DNA of 64,000 bases from Paenibacillus xylanilyticus (GTDB lineage: Bacteria > Bacillota > Bacilli > Paenibacillales > Paenibacillaceae), in NCBI RefSeq assembly GCF_009664365.1, contig NZ_CP044310.1, positions 3,421,001 through 3,485,000 of the forward strand, read 5' to 3'. The position numbers and the translations under genes were made by a program. Each line of letters opens with the position of its first letter. Position 1 is the stretch's first letter. The notes below the pieces were generated by a model. It was given only the letters and a program-made list of their open reading frames with translations. It was not told where the DNA came from and ran no database searches. Of this stretch, positions 55,618 through 63,567 are shown piece by piece.

Positions 55618-56634
55618 TTAGGATTTCGGCAAGAATTCATCCGTAAACACTTTGCTGATATCAGGCTCCTCTTTCAATGCTCCAATCTCCTTAAGCTGCT
55701 TTCCGAGCTCCGTCCAGCGTTCCTCTGTCATGTAGCCAACACCATGTGTCGCCGCATCACCTTCATATACAAACGGGATAAGTGCTTCTGCGGCATAGTT
55801 CAGCTTTTCTTTCGTAAAATCAGGGTTTTCCTTTAAAATGACGTCATTCACGGTATCATAATTGGTCTTGTAATAATCCCAGCCCTTCATCGAAGCCTCG
55901 ACATAACCGCGCACAATATCAGGATGATCCTGAATATACTGCTCCGTTGTGAACAGCACATTGGAATACGGGTTATAACCGGCGTCTGCCAGTAGCAGGA
56001 AATTAATATCCACATTCTGCTGCTTCATCTCGTACGGCTCACTGGTTACATAGCCCTGAATCGCAACCGTATCATCAGCTACAAAAGGAGCCAGAGAACC
56101 GGTATATGCCAATTCCTTCACGTTACCCAATTGGTATTTACTCTTCACAAAGTCCCAAAAGACCGAGCCTGTCCCCACGTATACGGAGCGGTTGTTCAAA
56201 TCGGCCAGGGAGGACATGTTCTGATTGGCATGAACCATAAGCCCCTGCGGGCTTTTCTGGAATATCGTCGCAATCGCTACAAGAGGGATTCCTTCTTCAC
56301 GAGCGACCAGCAATTGATCCGCTGTAGCCAGTCCGAACTGCGCCTTGCCTGAAGCCACGATCTGTGTTGGAGACACCTGCGGCCCACCTGCCTGGATGGT
56401 CATATCGAGACCAGCCTCATTGTAATATCCTTGTTCCTTTGCCGCATACAGACCCCCGTGCTCTGCTTGTGCAAACCAGTTTGTCACCTGTGTAATTGCC
56501 GTGAGTTCCTCGCTTCCCCCCGTAGCAGCGGCATTCTCAGCAGTTGGCTGTTTCCCGCAAGCCGCCAGTAATGTGGATAAGGAAATCATTGCTGCGAGTA
56601 ATACGACAGTTCCCTTTTGTCTGTACTTGTTCAT
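55618..56634 (-). CDS. ABC transporter substrate-binding lipoprotein, NMT1/THI5-like (second copy)
   Basis: 338 residues from ATG 56634 with a lipobox (STLLAACGK). The bilobal NitT/TauT-type fold has GGLYAAKEQGYYNEAGLDMT and VASGKAQFGLATADQ. It is clearly paralogous to the binding protein at 60533-61561 (both share GGP then VS, FTTE, GYMT(K/E)ERW), yet only one ATPase and permease are present. It sits in mid-operon. THI5-like proteins of this group often bind pyrimidines or other planar amines, but the ligand is inferred only. Confidence 0.9.
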   Translation of the reverse strand: MNKYRQKGTVVLLAAMISLSTLLAACGKQPTAENAAATGGSEELTAITQVTNWFAQAEHGGLYAAKEQGYYNEAGLDMTIQAGGPQVSPTQIVASGKAQFGLATADQLLVAREEGIPLVAIATIFQKSPQGLMVHANQNMSSLADLNNRSVYVGTGSVFWDFVKSKYQLGNVKELAYTGSLAPFVADDTVAIQGYVTSEPYEMKQQNVDINFLLLADAGYNPYSNVLFTTEQYIQDHPDIVRGYVEASMKGWDYYKTNYDTVNDVILKENPDFTKEKLNYAAEALIPFVYEGDAATHGVGYMTEERWTELGKQLKEIGALKEEPDISKVFTDEFLPKS

Positions 56635-56669
56635 CTCATTACCACTCCCCAAGGAAAATTACGGATGAT

Positions 56670-57536
56670 TTACTCTACTACTGCTACCGGATTTCGAAGC
56701 GTCATAAAGCCACTGATTCTACACTCGGCCATATCTCCTTGCTGAATCCGGACGGACCCGGGTGTGCCTGTCATGATCACATCTCCCGGATAGAGAGTCA
56801 TCATCTGCGAAAAATACGAGACAATGAACCATGGATGATACATCATACGAGACACCGTATTGCTATGAATAACCTCATCATTCAACACCGTTTCAACGAC
56901 GAGGTTCTGCAGATCGCCTATTTCATCAGGTGTTATTAGTTGGGGTCCGAGACTGAAAAATGTATCGAATACCTTGGATCGCTGCAGGAATCTGGGGTTC
57001 CGTGCGTGAATGTCCTGGTTAGTCATATCCAGCGTTGCGGCAAAACCGGCAATGACCTCCTGCGCACGTTCTTCCGGCACATTTTTGCAGGTTCGACCGA
57101 TGATAATGCCAAGCTCTGCTTCTGTTGTCACATTCATATCCTGAGCCGTAAGCTGGATATACTCTTCCGGCCCGATCAGGCTGGAGTCCGGCTTCATGAA
57201 GCAGACCGGCTCGCGCTCTGGAGGAGTAGATGCGAGATCAATCGCTTTTTGCACATAATTCATGCCAATTCCCCATATTTTACGAGGGTGCCGTAAGAGC
57301 GGAGCAGATATAGCTTCTTCTGAAGGAATGAAAGGGATGGATGAAACTGTTCTATCCCCGTGCTTCTGATACCACTGGACAAGCTCCTCTAGCTGGCCTT
57401 GCTGCAAGATCTCCATAACGTTGGTGCCCCATGAGCTTCCTTCCGCCCTGTTGATCTCCTCTAGAAGTATGAATCGTTCCCCATGTTCAATCGCTGCCTG
57501 TTCACCATCGCCGTGTTTCAGACTGACGAGCTTCAC
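56670..57536 (-). CDS. Fumarylacetoacetate hydrolase (FAH) family protein
   Basis: 288 residues with the C-terminal FAH domain: KIWGIGMNYVQKAIDL, the metal-binding ETEAELGIIIGR-type Glu pattern, and the PGDVIMTGTPGSV motif. Family members cleave C-C bonds of acyl pyruvates or hydrolyse, decarboxylate or isomerise ring-opening products. Its start overlaps the creatininase stop by four bases. Fits a ring-cleavage product hydrolase in this pathway. Confidence 0.92.
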   Translation of the reverse strand: MKLVSLKHGDGEQAAIEHGERFILLEEINRAEGSSWGTNVMEILQQGQLEELVQWYQKHGDRTVSSIPFIPSEEAISAPLLRHPRKIWGIGMNYVQKAIDLASTPPEREPVCFMKPDSSLIGPEEYIQLTAQDMNVTTEAELGIIIGRTCKNVPEERAQEVIAGFAATLDMTNQDIHARNPRFLQRSKVFDTFFSLGPQLITPDEIGDLQNLVVETVLNDEVIHSNTVSRMMYHPWFIVSYFSQMMTLYPGDVIMTGTPGSVRIQQGDMAECRISGFMTLRNPVAVVE

Positions 57537-58384
57537 GGGGTGCTTCCTGCTGGCTGCTGAACCGGTTCAGTCCCGCGGACATCGGTGATTTCAAAATCAC
57601 ACAGTTCCTCCAGTGCCTCCGACAAAATCGTTGAGATTCGTTCCTGAATAATCCTGCCTTTCTCAGGCGTGGCCGTCGTAGCATCACCAGCAATGCCGGT
57701 AGCGGAGATATCTGCCATCTTCCAGGCGAAACGAATTTTCCCTTCTAATGTAAGAAAGCGGTAAGAGGACATATCCGGAAGCTCTTTGACGAGAAATTCC
57801 TCCTTCACCCAGTCCGGTTTAATGGACATCACGAGAGAGGTCTCATAATCGCCACCATGAATACCGTATTCCAGCTCCTCGGGAGACAGGAGATCCTCTG
57901 CCACATTCAGACTGCTGGGACTGAGATAGAAAACCATCATCCCCGTTCTGATCCGTATTTCTCGTGATACCGTATTTAGCAAATCCACGTTGCCGCCATG
58001 GGTATTAAACAAAAGTAACTTGCGAAAACCACTGGCCTTCAGACTTTCCGCAATGTCCAGCATGATGGCATGCAGTGTGCTCGCCGATAAGGAAATGGTG
58101 CCCGGAAGTCCGATATGTTCATTGCTTTTGCCATACGAGACCGGAGGCAGGAGCCATATCTCCTTATCTGCTCTCACCCGTTCCAGCGTTTGGGATAATG
58201 TCGCTTCCCCAATCAAAGTGTCCGTATATACGGGCAGATGGGGGCCATGCTGCTCCACAGCTCCGACTGGGAGAATAACCAGTGCCTTATCTTTCGGCAG
58301 TTCTTTGACCTGTTTGCTGGTCAGACGGGGCAAAAATCGTTCCTCCCACGCTGTTCCTTCATATCGTTGAAACATAACTGACAC
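57533..58384 (-). CDS. Creatininase family protein
   Basis: 283 residues. Metal ligands are seen in AVEQHGPHLPVYTDTLIGE (Glu, His, Asp), NTHGGNVDLL (His) and a late Glu in GIHGGDYETS. The creatininase family opens cyclic amides or removes formyl groups. Start is GTG with AGGAG upstream, or ATG 58375. Translationally coupled to the FAH gene. In this setting a ring-opening or amide hydrolysis step is likely. Confidence 0.92.
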   Translation of the reverse strand: MSVMFQRYEGTAWEERFLPRLTSKQVKELPKDKALVILPVGAVEQHGPHLPVYTDTLIGEATLSQTLERVRADKEIWLLPPVSYGKSNEHIGLPGTISLSASTLHAIMLDIAESLKASGFRKLLLFNTHGGNVDLLNTVSREIRIRTGMMVFYLSPSSLNVAEDLLSPEELEYGIHGGDYETSLVMSIKPDWVKEEFLVKELPDMSSYRFLTLEGKIRFAWKMADISATGIAGDATTATPEKGRIIQERISTILSEALEELCDFEITDVRGTEPVQQPAGSTP

Positions 58385-58447
58385 CCTTTCTCCTGCGGCT
58401 TTATTTTTTTTACGCGTAGCTTCATGTCCATATATCGAATGATGCTC

Positions 58448-59635
58448 TTATCCTTTTATTTCTGAATTTACTGCTGAAAGAAAGGATGTGGCCCATTCCA
58501 GCAGACGTTGATCCTGTCCCGGACCTGCAATGATCGAAATACCGACCGGGCATCCCAGCACCTCGGCAGCGGGGATCGTAAGCTGCGGTAGACCCGACAA
58601 ACCGGAAATGCAGGTTAAACGCATCGTTTTCACTCTTCGTTCTTCAATTAAAGGCCCGTCCAAGCCCAGCTTCGGGGCCACTCCAGTCGTCGTCGGAATC
58701 ACAAGCACCGTATCCGTTCTGAGCAGGTCAGCCATGTGCTTGCGTACCTCAACCCGGCGTTCAGCTGCATTCTCCTGATCTCCACGTTCAACAGTGCTTG
58801 CCCAGGAGAATCGCCCTGCCGTATCTGGCCCGAAGGTCGGCTGCTCACGTTCAATCCACGCCCCATGCTCCTGCCATATTTCATAGCCCTGGATCGTCCT
58901 GAACATGGTCATCCATTCAGGTAGACCCTGCGGGGCGATGCGAACCGTTTCATGGCTCGCAGCCATGCCGCACAGCAGCTTCAGGTAAGGGGCAAGCGCC
59001 TCTTTGCTCTCAGTATCAGCAAGCTCCCATGCATCCTCACCGATGAGCACCCGTCTGAAACCTGTACCCGAGTCTGTCTGCGGCAAAAGCACTTCTCCTA
59101 TCCGGCACAGCGTCTCGAAATCACGTGCCATCCAGCCGACGGTGTCGAAGCTGGGAGCGAGTGGGATAACGCCTTTCGCGGAGACAATGCCATGTGATGG
59201 ACGCATTCCATAAATTCCACAGTACGAAGATGGCACACGCACCGATCCTCCCGTATCCGTTCCAAGGGAGAAGTCAGCAAGCCCAGCGGCGACAGCTACC
59301 GCCGATCCGCTCGACGAACCTCCAGGGATACGATCGGGAGCCCTTGGATTCACTGGTGTTCCATAATGAACATTTTCACCATTCAAGCTGAACATCAGCT
59401 CATCCGTATGCGTCATCCCCGTTAGCCTTGCTCCTTGCTGCAATAGCAGGTTGAGCGTTTCCGCGTGTTCCGCCTCGGGCCCATGCGTCTGGAGCCAACG
59501 TGGATTACCCGCGCCATTTGTATGGCCACGGACGGCAAACACATCCTTGACCATAAAGCTGAGTCCGTTCAGCCTACCCTGCCCTGTCGGCTCAACGTTT
59601 ACCTGGTTGACAACGGCGTTCCATTGGTCCTTCAT
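58448..59635 (-). CDS. Amidase, amidase-signature family
   Basis: 395 residues. The Ser-cisSer-Lys triad is present: Lys in SFMVKDVFAVRG, cis-Ser in PGGSSSGSAVAV, nucleophile Ser in GTDTGGSVRVPSSYCG. Shorter than GatA, so a dedicated small-molecule amidase. Lies 21 bases after the RutB-like gene. Amidase-signature enzymes such as biuret- and allophanate-type hydrolases act late in N-heterocycle breakdown; that parallel is inference. Confidence 0.92.
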   Translation of the reverse strand: MKDQWNAVVNQVNVEPTGQGRLNGLSFMVKDVFAVRGHTNGAGNPRWLQTHGPEAEHAETLNLLLQQGARLTGMTHTDELMFSLNGENVHYGTPVNPRAPDRIPGGSSSGSAVAVAAGLADFSLGTDTGGSVRVPSSYCGIYGMRPSHGIVSAKGVIPLAPSFDTVGWMARDFETLCRIGEVLLPQTDSGTGFRRVLIGEDAWELADTESKEALAPYLKLLCGMAASHETVRIAPQGLPEWMTMFRTIQGYEIWQEHGAWIEREQPTFGPDTAGRFSWASTVERGDQENAAERRVEVRKHMADLLRTDTVLVIPTTTGVAPKLGLDGPLIEERRVKTMRLTCISGLSGLPQLTIPAAEVLGCPVGISIIAGPGQDQRLLEWATSFLSAVNSEIKG

Positions 59636-59656
59636 TGCGTCATCCCATCCTTCCGT

Positions 59657-60469
59657 TCAGCCTTCTAGCGATGCCAGCTCTTCCGAGTTGTTTCTCTCTA
59701 TAGGGGTCGCTGCCCCGTTCAGCTCTTCTACCAACCAGGTGGAATCCGTAACGAAGCCATAACATTGCTTGATATTGTACAAGGTCGCTTCTATGCAGAA
59801 ATCCGGGGAGCTTGTTGCCGAGCAATCCTCCAGAAGTATGCCGTCATATCCGAGACAAGCCGCGTCCTGCAGTGTATGCATGACACACTGATCGAGATTT
59901 ACCCCCGCAAACAACACCGTTTGAATATTAAGATTGCGTAGAATACTATCCAGTGGTGTATCCCAAAACCCGCTCATGCGGTATTTATCCACATAGATAT
60001 CATCGGGAGACGAATCCAGACCATCGACAATTGCCGTTCCCCAACTGCCTTTCTCCAGCACCTTGGAGCCGTTCCCCGGCAGCGGGTCCCCAATGCCGTT
60101 GCCCCGCCCATCCGAATTGTATACATGAAGTACGGATGGCGGCACGTTCATTCGGTCTTCCCGGTTGCCCCAGTTCACCCATATCACAGGCACTCCCGCT
60201 TTTCGCAGCTCGGGCATCAGTCGGTTCAGCCTGCTGACCGGGTTAAGGAGCGGAGAGGTATCAACCCCAATAGAATCCAGCCATCCACCCGGTGTACAGA
60301 AATCATTCTGCATATCGATGACAATAACTGCCGTATGCTCGAGATCAAATATGACTTCCTGCGGCTGTGCAGGGAGGGTTACTGACTTGCCGTACTTTTG
60401 CGTTCGCCTTAGATCCACCAGCGTTTCGGACACTTGCCAATAGCTCTTTCGATTTCCAAGTTTGAACAT
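59657..60469 (-). CDS. Isochorismatase-family amidohydrolase, RutB-like
   Basis: 270 residues from ATG 60469 (GAGGGG upstream). Cysteine hydrolase triad: Asp in VIDMQNDF, Lys in VDKYRMSGF, Cys in GVNLDQCVMHT. The overall pattern (TPGGWLDSIGVD, LDSILRNLNIQ, LLEDCSA) resembles ureidoacrylate amidohydrolase RutB of pyrimidine breakdown more than nicotinamidases. It differs in the residues before the Cys. Suggests hydrolysis of a ureido or carbamoyl intermediate. Confidence 0.9.
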   Translation of the reverse strand: MFKLGNRKSYWQVSETLVDLRRTQKYGKSVTLPAQPQEVIFDLEHTAVIVIDMQNDFCTPGGWLDSIGVDTSPLLNPVSRLNRLMPELRKAGVPVIWVNWGNREDRMNVPPSVLHVYNSDGRGNGIGDPLPGNGSKVLEKGSWGTAIVDGLDSSPDDIYVDKYRMSGFWDTPLDSILRNLNIQTVLFAGVNLDQCVMHTLQDAACLGYDGILLEDCSATSSPDFCIEATLYNIKQCYGFVTDSTWLVEELNGAATPIERNNSEELASLEG

Positions 60470-60532
60470 ATTAGGTCCCCTCATTTTTTCTGAAATTTCT
60501 GATTTGAAGCTTCAAATCCTTTTGGTTCAGGT

Positions 60533-61561
60533 TTATGGCTTCATCAGATACTCCGTTGTAAACGCCTGGGTAACATCTAGTGCCTTCGTTAATCCTCCGC
60601 CCTTGATCATCTGATCCTGCAGGGTGCTCCAGCGTTCCTTTGTCATGTAACCTATACCATTTGCCTCAGATTCTTTGTTAAGAATAAAGGGTTTTTCCTG
60701 CACTGCTTCATAATTCATTGCTTCTACCGTCATATCGGGATTATAGGTTTGAATAAACGGGTTTACCTTTTCATAGTTGTCTAGATAATAGCTCCAACCC
60801 TTCTGACTTGCCTGCACCACAGCTTCAACAACATCAGGGTGCTCTTTAAGATAATCTTCCGTCGTAAAAAGAACGTCTGCATAGTTCGCGTAACCGGAAT
60901 CGGCGATTTTCAGATACTCCACCTCAACCCCCTGCTGAGAAAGTGCGTAAGGCTCATTCGTGATGTAACCCTGGTTGAGCGAACTGGGGTCATTGATAAA
61001 ATTGACCAGCTGGCCGTTATACTTCATTTCTTTTACATCTGTCAGATTGTATTGGCTCTTGATATATTCCCAGTAAGGCACCGCTGTACCGATGTATACG
61101 GTTTTGCCGTTCAGGTCTGTGAAATCCTGAATGTCCTCCCCCTTGTGGTACATCAGAACCTGCGGTGTGCTTTGAAAACCGGCAAGGATACCGACAACAG
61201 GAATTCCCTGTTCCCGGGCCTTCAAGATTTCATCAGCATAAGAGATACCGAATTCAGCTTTGCCTGCAGCGACAAGCTGCATGGTTGACACCTCGGGGCC
61301 TCCTGGCTGAATCGTCATGTCGATCCCTTTGTCCTTATAATAGTTCTGCTGCAATGCCGCAAAATAGCCTCCATCTTCCCCTTTGGCGTACCAGCCCTCG
61401 ATCAGTTTCACCTGCTTCAAATCTGTTCCGGCTTCCCCACCCGCCGAGGCGGCGGATTCTAGAGCGGAGGAATTGGAGCATGCGCTTAGAAGCAGTAGGA
61501 TCAAAGATGCAGCCGACAGCAGCCATTTCTTGTAACGAAAGTTCATACGATGTTTGGACAT
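60533..61561 (-). CDS. ABC transporter substrate-binding lipoprotein, NMT1/THI5-like (first copy)
   Basis: 342 residues from ATG 61561 (GGGGGAGAG upstream) with a lipobox (LLLLSACSN). The family pattern GYFAALQQNYYKDKGIDMT and VAAGKAEFGISYADE is present. Third gene after the ATPase and permease, so it is the primary binding protein of this importer. Paralogue of 55618-56634. Confidence 0.92.
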   Translation of the reverse strand: MSKHRMNFRYKKWLLSAASLILLLLSACSNSSALESAASAGGEAGTDLKQVKLIEGWYAKGEDGGYFAALQQNYYKDKGIDMTIQPGGPEVSTMQLVAAGKAEFGISYADEILKAREQGIPVVGILAGFQSTPQVLMYHKGEDIQDFTDLNGKTVYIGTAVPYWEYIKSQYNLTDVKEMKYNGQLVNFINDPSSLNQGYITNEPYALSQQGVEVEYLKIADSGYANYADVLFTTEDYLKEHPDVVEAVVQASQKGWSYYLDNYEKVNPFIQTYNPDMTVEAMNYEAVQEKPFILNKESEANGIGYMTKERWSTLQDQMIKGGGLTKALDVTQAFTTEYLMKP

Positions 61562-61587
61562 GTTGGATCTCTCCCCCGGTTCTGGTA

Positions 61588-62466
61588 TCATTTCATTGCT
61601 GATTCATGCCAGGACTTCAAAAGTTTGTTCGACACCATGTTGATGATCAGGAAAAATGCGATTCCTAGGGCCGATGCTGCTAAACCGCAGGCGAACAGAT
61701 AAGGAGTTTGCAGGCGGGTTGCTGCAACGGTAATCCCGTAACCGAGTCCGCCTTGTCCGCCACCAATGCCTGCAATGTACTCACCCACGATCGCTCCGAC
61801 AACCGAACTGGAGCATGAAATTTTCAGCCCTGCCATAATGTACGGGAGTGCCGCAGGAAATCTCAGCCTCCAAATGGTTTGCAGCTTGCTTGCATTATAC
61901 AGATAGAATAAATTCTTCATGTTCTGATCCGTTGAGTTCAATCCGATCAGCGTATTCGATAAAATTGGGAAAAAGCTGATTAAGAATGAAATGATCACAA
62001 TGGCATTTATTCCCGCTCCGAACCAGATCACTATGATTGGTGCTACCGCCACGACCGGAATAGTCTGTAGGATAATAGCGTAGGGATATACGCTTTTTTC
62101 TACCGTTTTGGACAGGGCCAGTAGAATGGCCAATGAAATACCGAGCACGACACTGATCGTAAAGCCAATCAAAGCCTCCACAATGGTTGTGCTTACCGAC
62201 GTAATCAGATTCGCGCTGTTCTCAGCAGCGGCTGCGGCAATATCGGATGGCTTGGGCAAGATATATGGGGGCATTCCGAGTATCCGCACGATTAATTCCC
62301 ATCCACCGATAAACAGGACAAACACGACGATTGGCGGCAGAATTTTTTTCATCAGTCCAATGACTGGACTCTCTTCTGCCGGATGATGGCTGCGGGCATT
62401 GTCCTTCCCAGAAGCTCGGATACCTGGTGTCGTTTCAACGGCTGGATTAGCTACCATCTCTTCCAT
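61588..62466 (-). CDS. ABC transporter permease, NitT/TauT (SsuC-like)
   Basis: 292 residues from ATG 62466 with GAGGAG upstream (62487 is an alternative). Six membrane helices. The EAA-type loop for ATPase contact lies near NLFYLYNASKLQTIWRLRFP. Second gene of the importer module, between ATPase and binding protein. Confidence 0.93.
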   Translation of the reverse strand: MEEMVANPAVETTPGIRASGKDNARSHHPAEESPVIGLMKKILPPIVVFVLFIGGWELIVRILGMPPYILPKPSDIAAAAAENSANLITSVSTTIVEALIGFTISVVLGISLAILLALSKTVEKSVYPYAIILQTIPVVAVAPIIVIWFGAGINAIVIISFLISFFPILSNTLIGLNSTDQNMKNLFYLYNASKLQTIWRLRFPAALPYIMAGLKISCSSSVVGAIVGEYIAGIGGGQGGLGYGITVAATRLQTPYLFACGLAASALGIAFFLIINMVSNKLLKSWHESAMK

Positions 62467-62496
62467 GTTGCTTCCCACTCCTCTCATATCTGGCTA

Positions 62497-63294
62497 TCAA
62501 TGATTCAGTACATTGGACACGCTGCGTACATATTCACCGAATTCAGGCTGGGTCCGGAATTCATCATCCCTCGGATAGGCAAACGGAATATCAATGAAAT
62601 CCGAAATTTTACCGGGACGAGGCGTCATCACTACGACTTTTGTTGATAGGAACACACTTTCGAACACGTTATGCGTAATGAACAGAACCGACATCTTCTT
62701 GTCCTGTTCCCAAATATTTAGCAATTCATTCTGCAGCGTCTGCCTGGTAATTTCATCAAGGGCGCCAAACGGTTCGTCCATTAACAGCAGCTTGGGACGG
62801 GATATCAACGCTCGTGCAATGGATACTCTCATCTTCATTCCGCCCGACAGCTCTCGGGGCAGCACCTTCATATAATCCTTCAGGCCTACCAGCTCTAGAA
62901 CCCGCTCCCCTTCGGTAATTCGCTCCTTTTTGGATACGCCACGCAAAGTAAGAGGCATGGTGACATTATCAATCAGCTTGGCCCACGGGAGCAGGGTATG
63001 CTCCTGAAATACAAAGGCAATTTCATTCTGTTTACGTGCTTCCTTTGGGGAAGTACCCAGCACGGTCAGATGACCGGAGGTCGGTTCCGTCAAACCGGCA
63101 ATCATATTGAAAATAGTAGATTTCCCGCAACCGGAAGGACCGACAAAACATAGAAATTCTCCTTCCCCCACATGCAGATTCGCATGCTGCACAGCTACAG
63201 TGCCATTGGGGTAGATTTTGCCGACATCATCGATTACAAGCATGGAACGGCTGTCCTTTTGGGCCGCTGCCTGTTGATTTTGGGTGAGCTGCAT
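62497..63294 (-). CDS. ABC transporter ATP-binding protein, NitT/TauT (SsuB-like)
   Basis: 265 residues from ATG 63294 (GAGGGG upstream; the frame from 63351 covers the promoter). Walker A is GPSGCGKST, Q-loop FVFQEHTLLPW, signature LSGGM, Walker B LLLMDEPFGALD, with the switch His in FITHNVFE. First gene of the 13-gene run; its promoter is recognisable just upstream. Confidence 0.94.
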   Translation of the reverse strand: MQLTQNQQAAAQKDSRSMLVIDDVGKIYPNGTVAVQHANLHVGEGEFLCFVGPSGCGKSTIFNMIAGLTEPTSGHLTVLGTSPKEARKQNEIAFVFQEHTLLPWAKLIDNVTMPLTLRGVSKKERITEGERVLELVGLKDYMKVLPRELSGGMKMRVSIARALISRPKLLLMDEPFGALDEITRQTLQNELLNIWEQDKKMSVLFITHNVFESVFLSTKVVVMTPRPGKISDFIDIPFAYPRDDEFRTQPEFGEYVRSVSNVLNH

Positions 63295-63327
63295 CTGAAT
63301 CCCCTCTTCTCTTTGAAGTTGTGTCCT

Positions 63328-63356
63328 ATCATATAGCCAAAAAATATGCATGTAAA
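63328..63356 (-). promoter_or_regulatory. Sigma-A promoter of the catabolic operon
   Basis: Minus-strand TTTACA (63356-63351) and TATGAT (63333-63328) with a 17-base spacer; leader of about 27 bases to ATG 63294. A ten-base string (63344-63353) overlapping the -35 is also present in the dyad next to the pucR promoter. Confidence 0.75.
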
Positions 63357-63442
63357 TATTCCTGACACAATTTTGGTTTTTTATCTAATGGTATACGCTT
63401 TACGTTGGTTCAAAAACAGAAAATCCTAGCTTATCGGTCAAC

Positions 63443-63461
63443 TTATATGACATGCATATAA
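63443..63461. promoter_or_regulatory. Dyad between the divergent promoters, candidate PucR operator
   Basis: Seven-base arms (63443-63449 and 63455-63461) around five bases. Its minus-strand reading contains the same ten bases found over the operon's -35 element. It stands ten bases upstream of the pucR -35. Confidence 0.5.
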
Positions 63462-63470
63462 CAAAAGGGA

Positions 63471-63500
63471 TTGCAGGAATTCAACAAAACCCTATATAAT
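63471..63500 (+). promoter_or_regulatory. Promoter of the PucR-type regulator
   Basis: TTGCAG (63471-63476) and TATAAT (63495-63500), spacer 18 bases, leader of about 60 bases to ATG 63568. Confidence 0.65.
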
Positions 63501-63567
63501 TGCTTAAAAAGTGACGTGGTGTCCGGTACCTGATTCAGATATGTATCGTTTAGGAGGATGGATTGAC

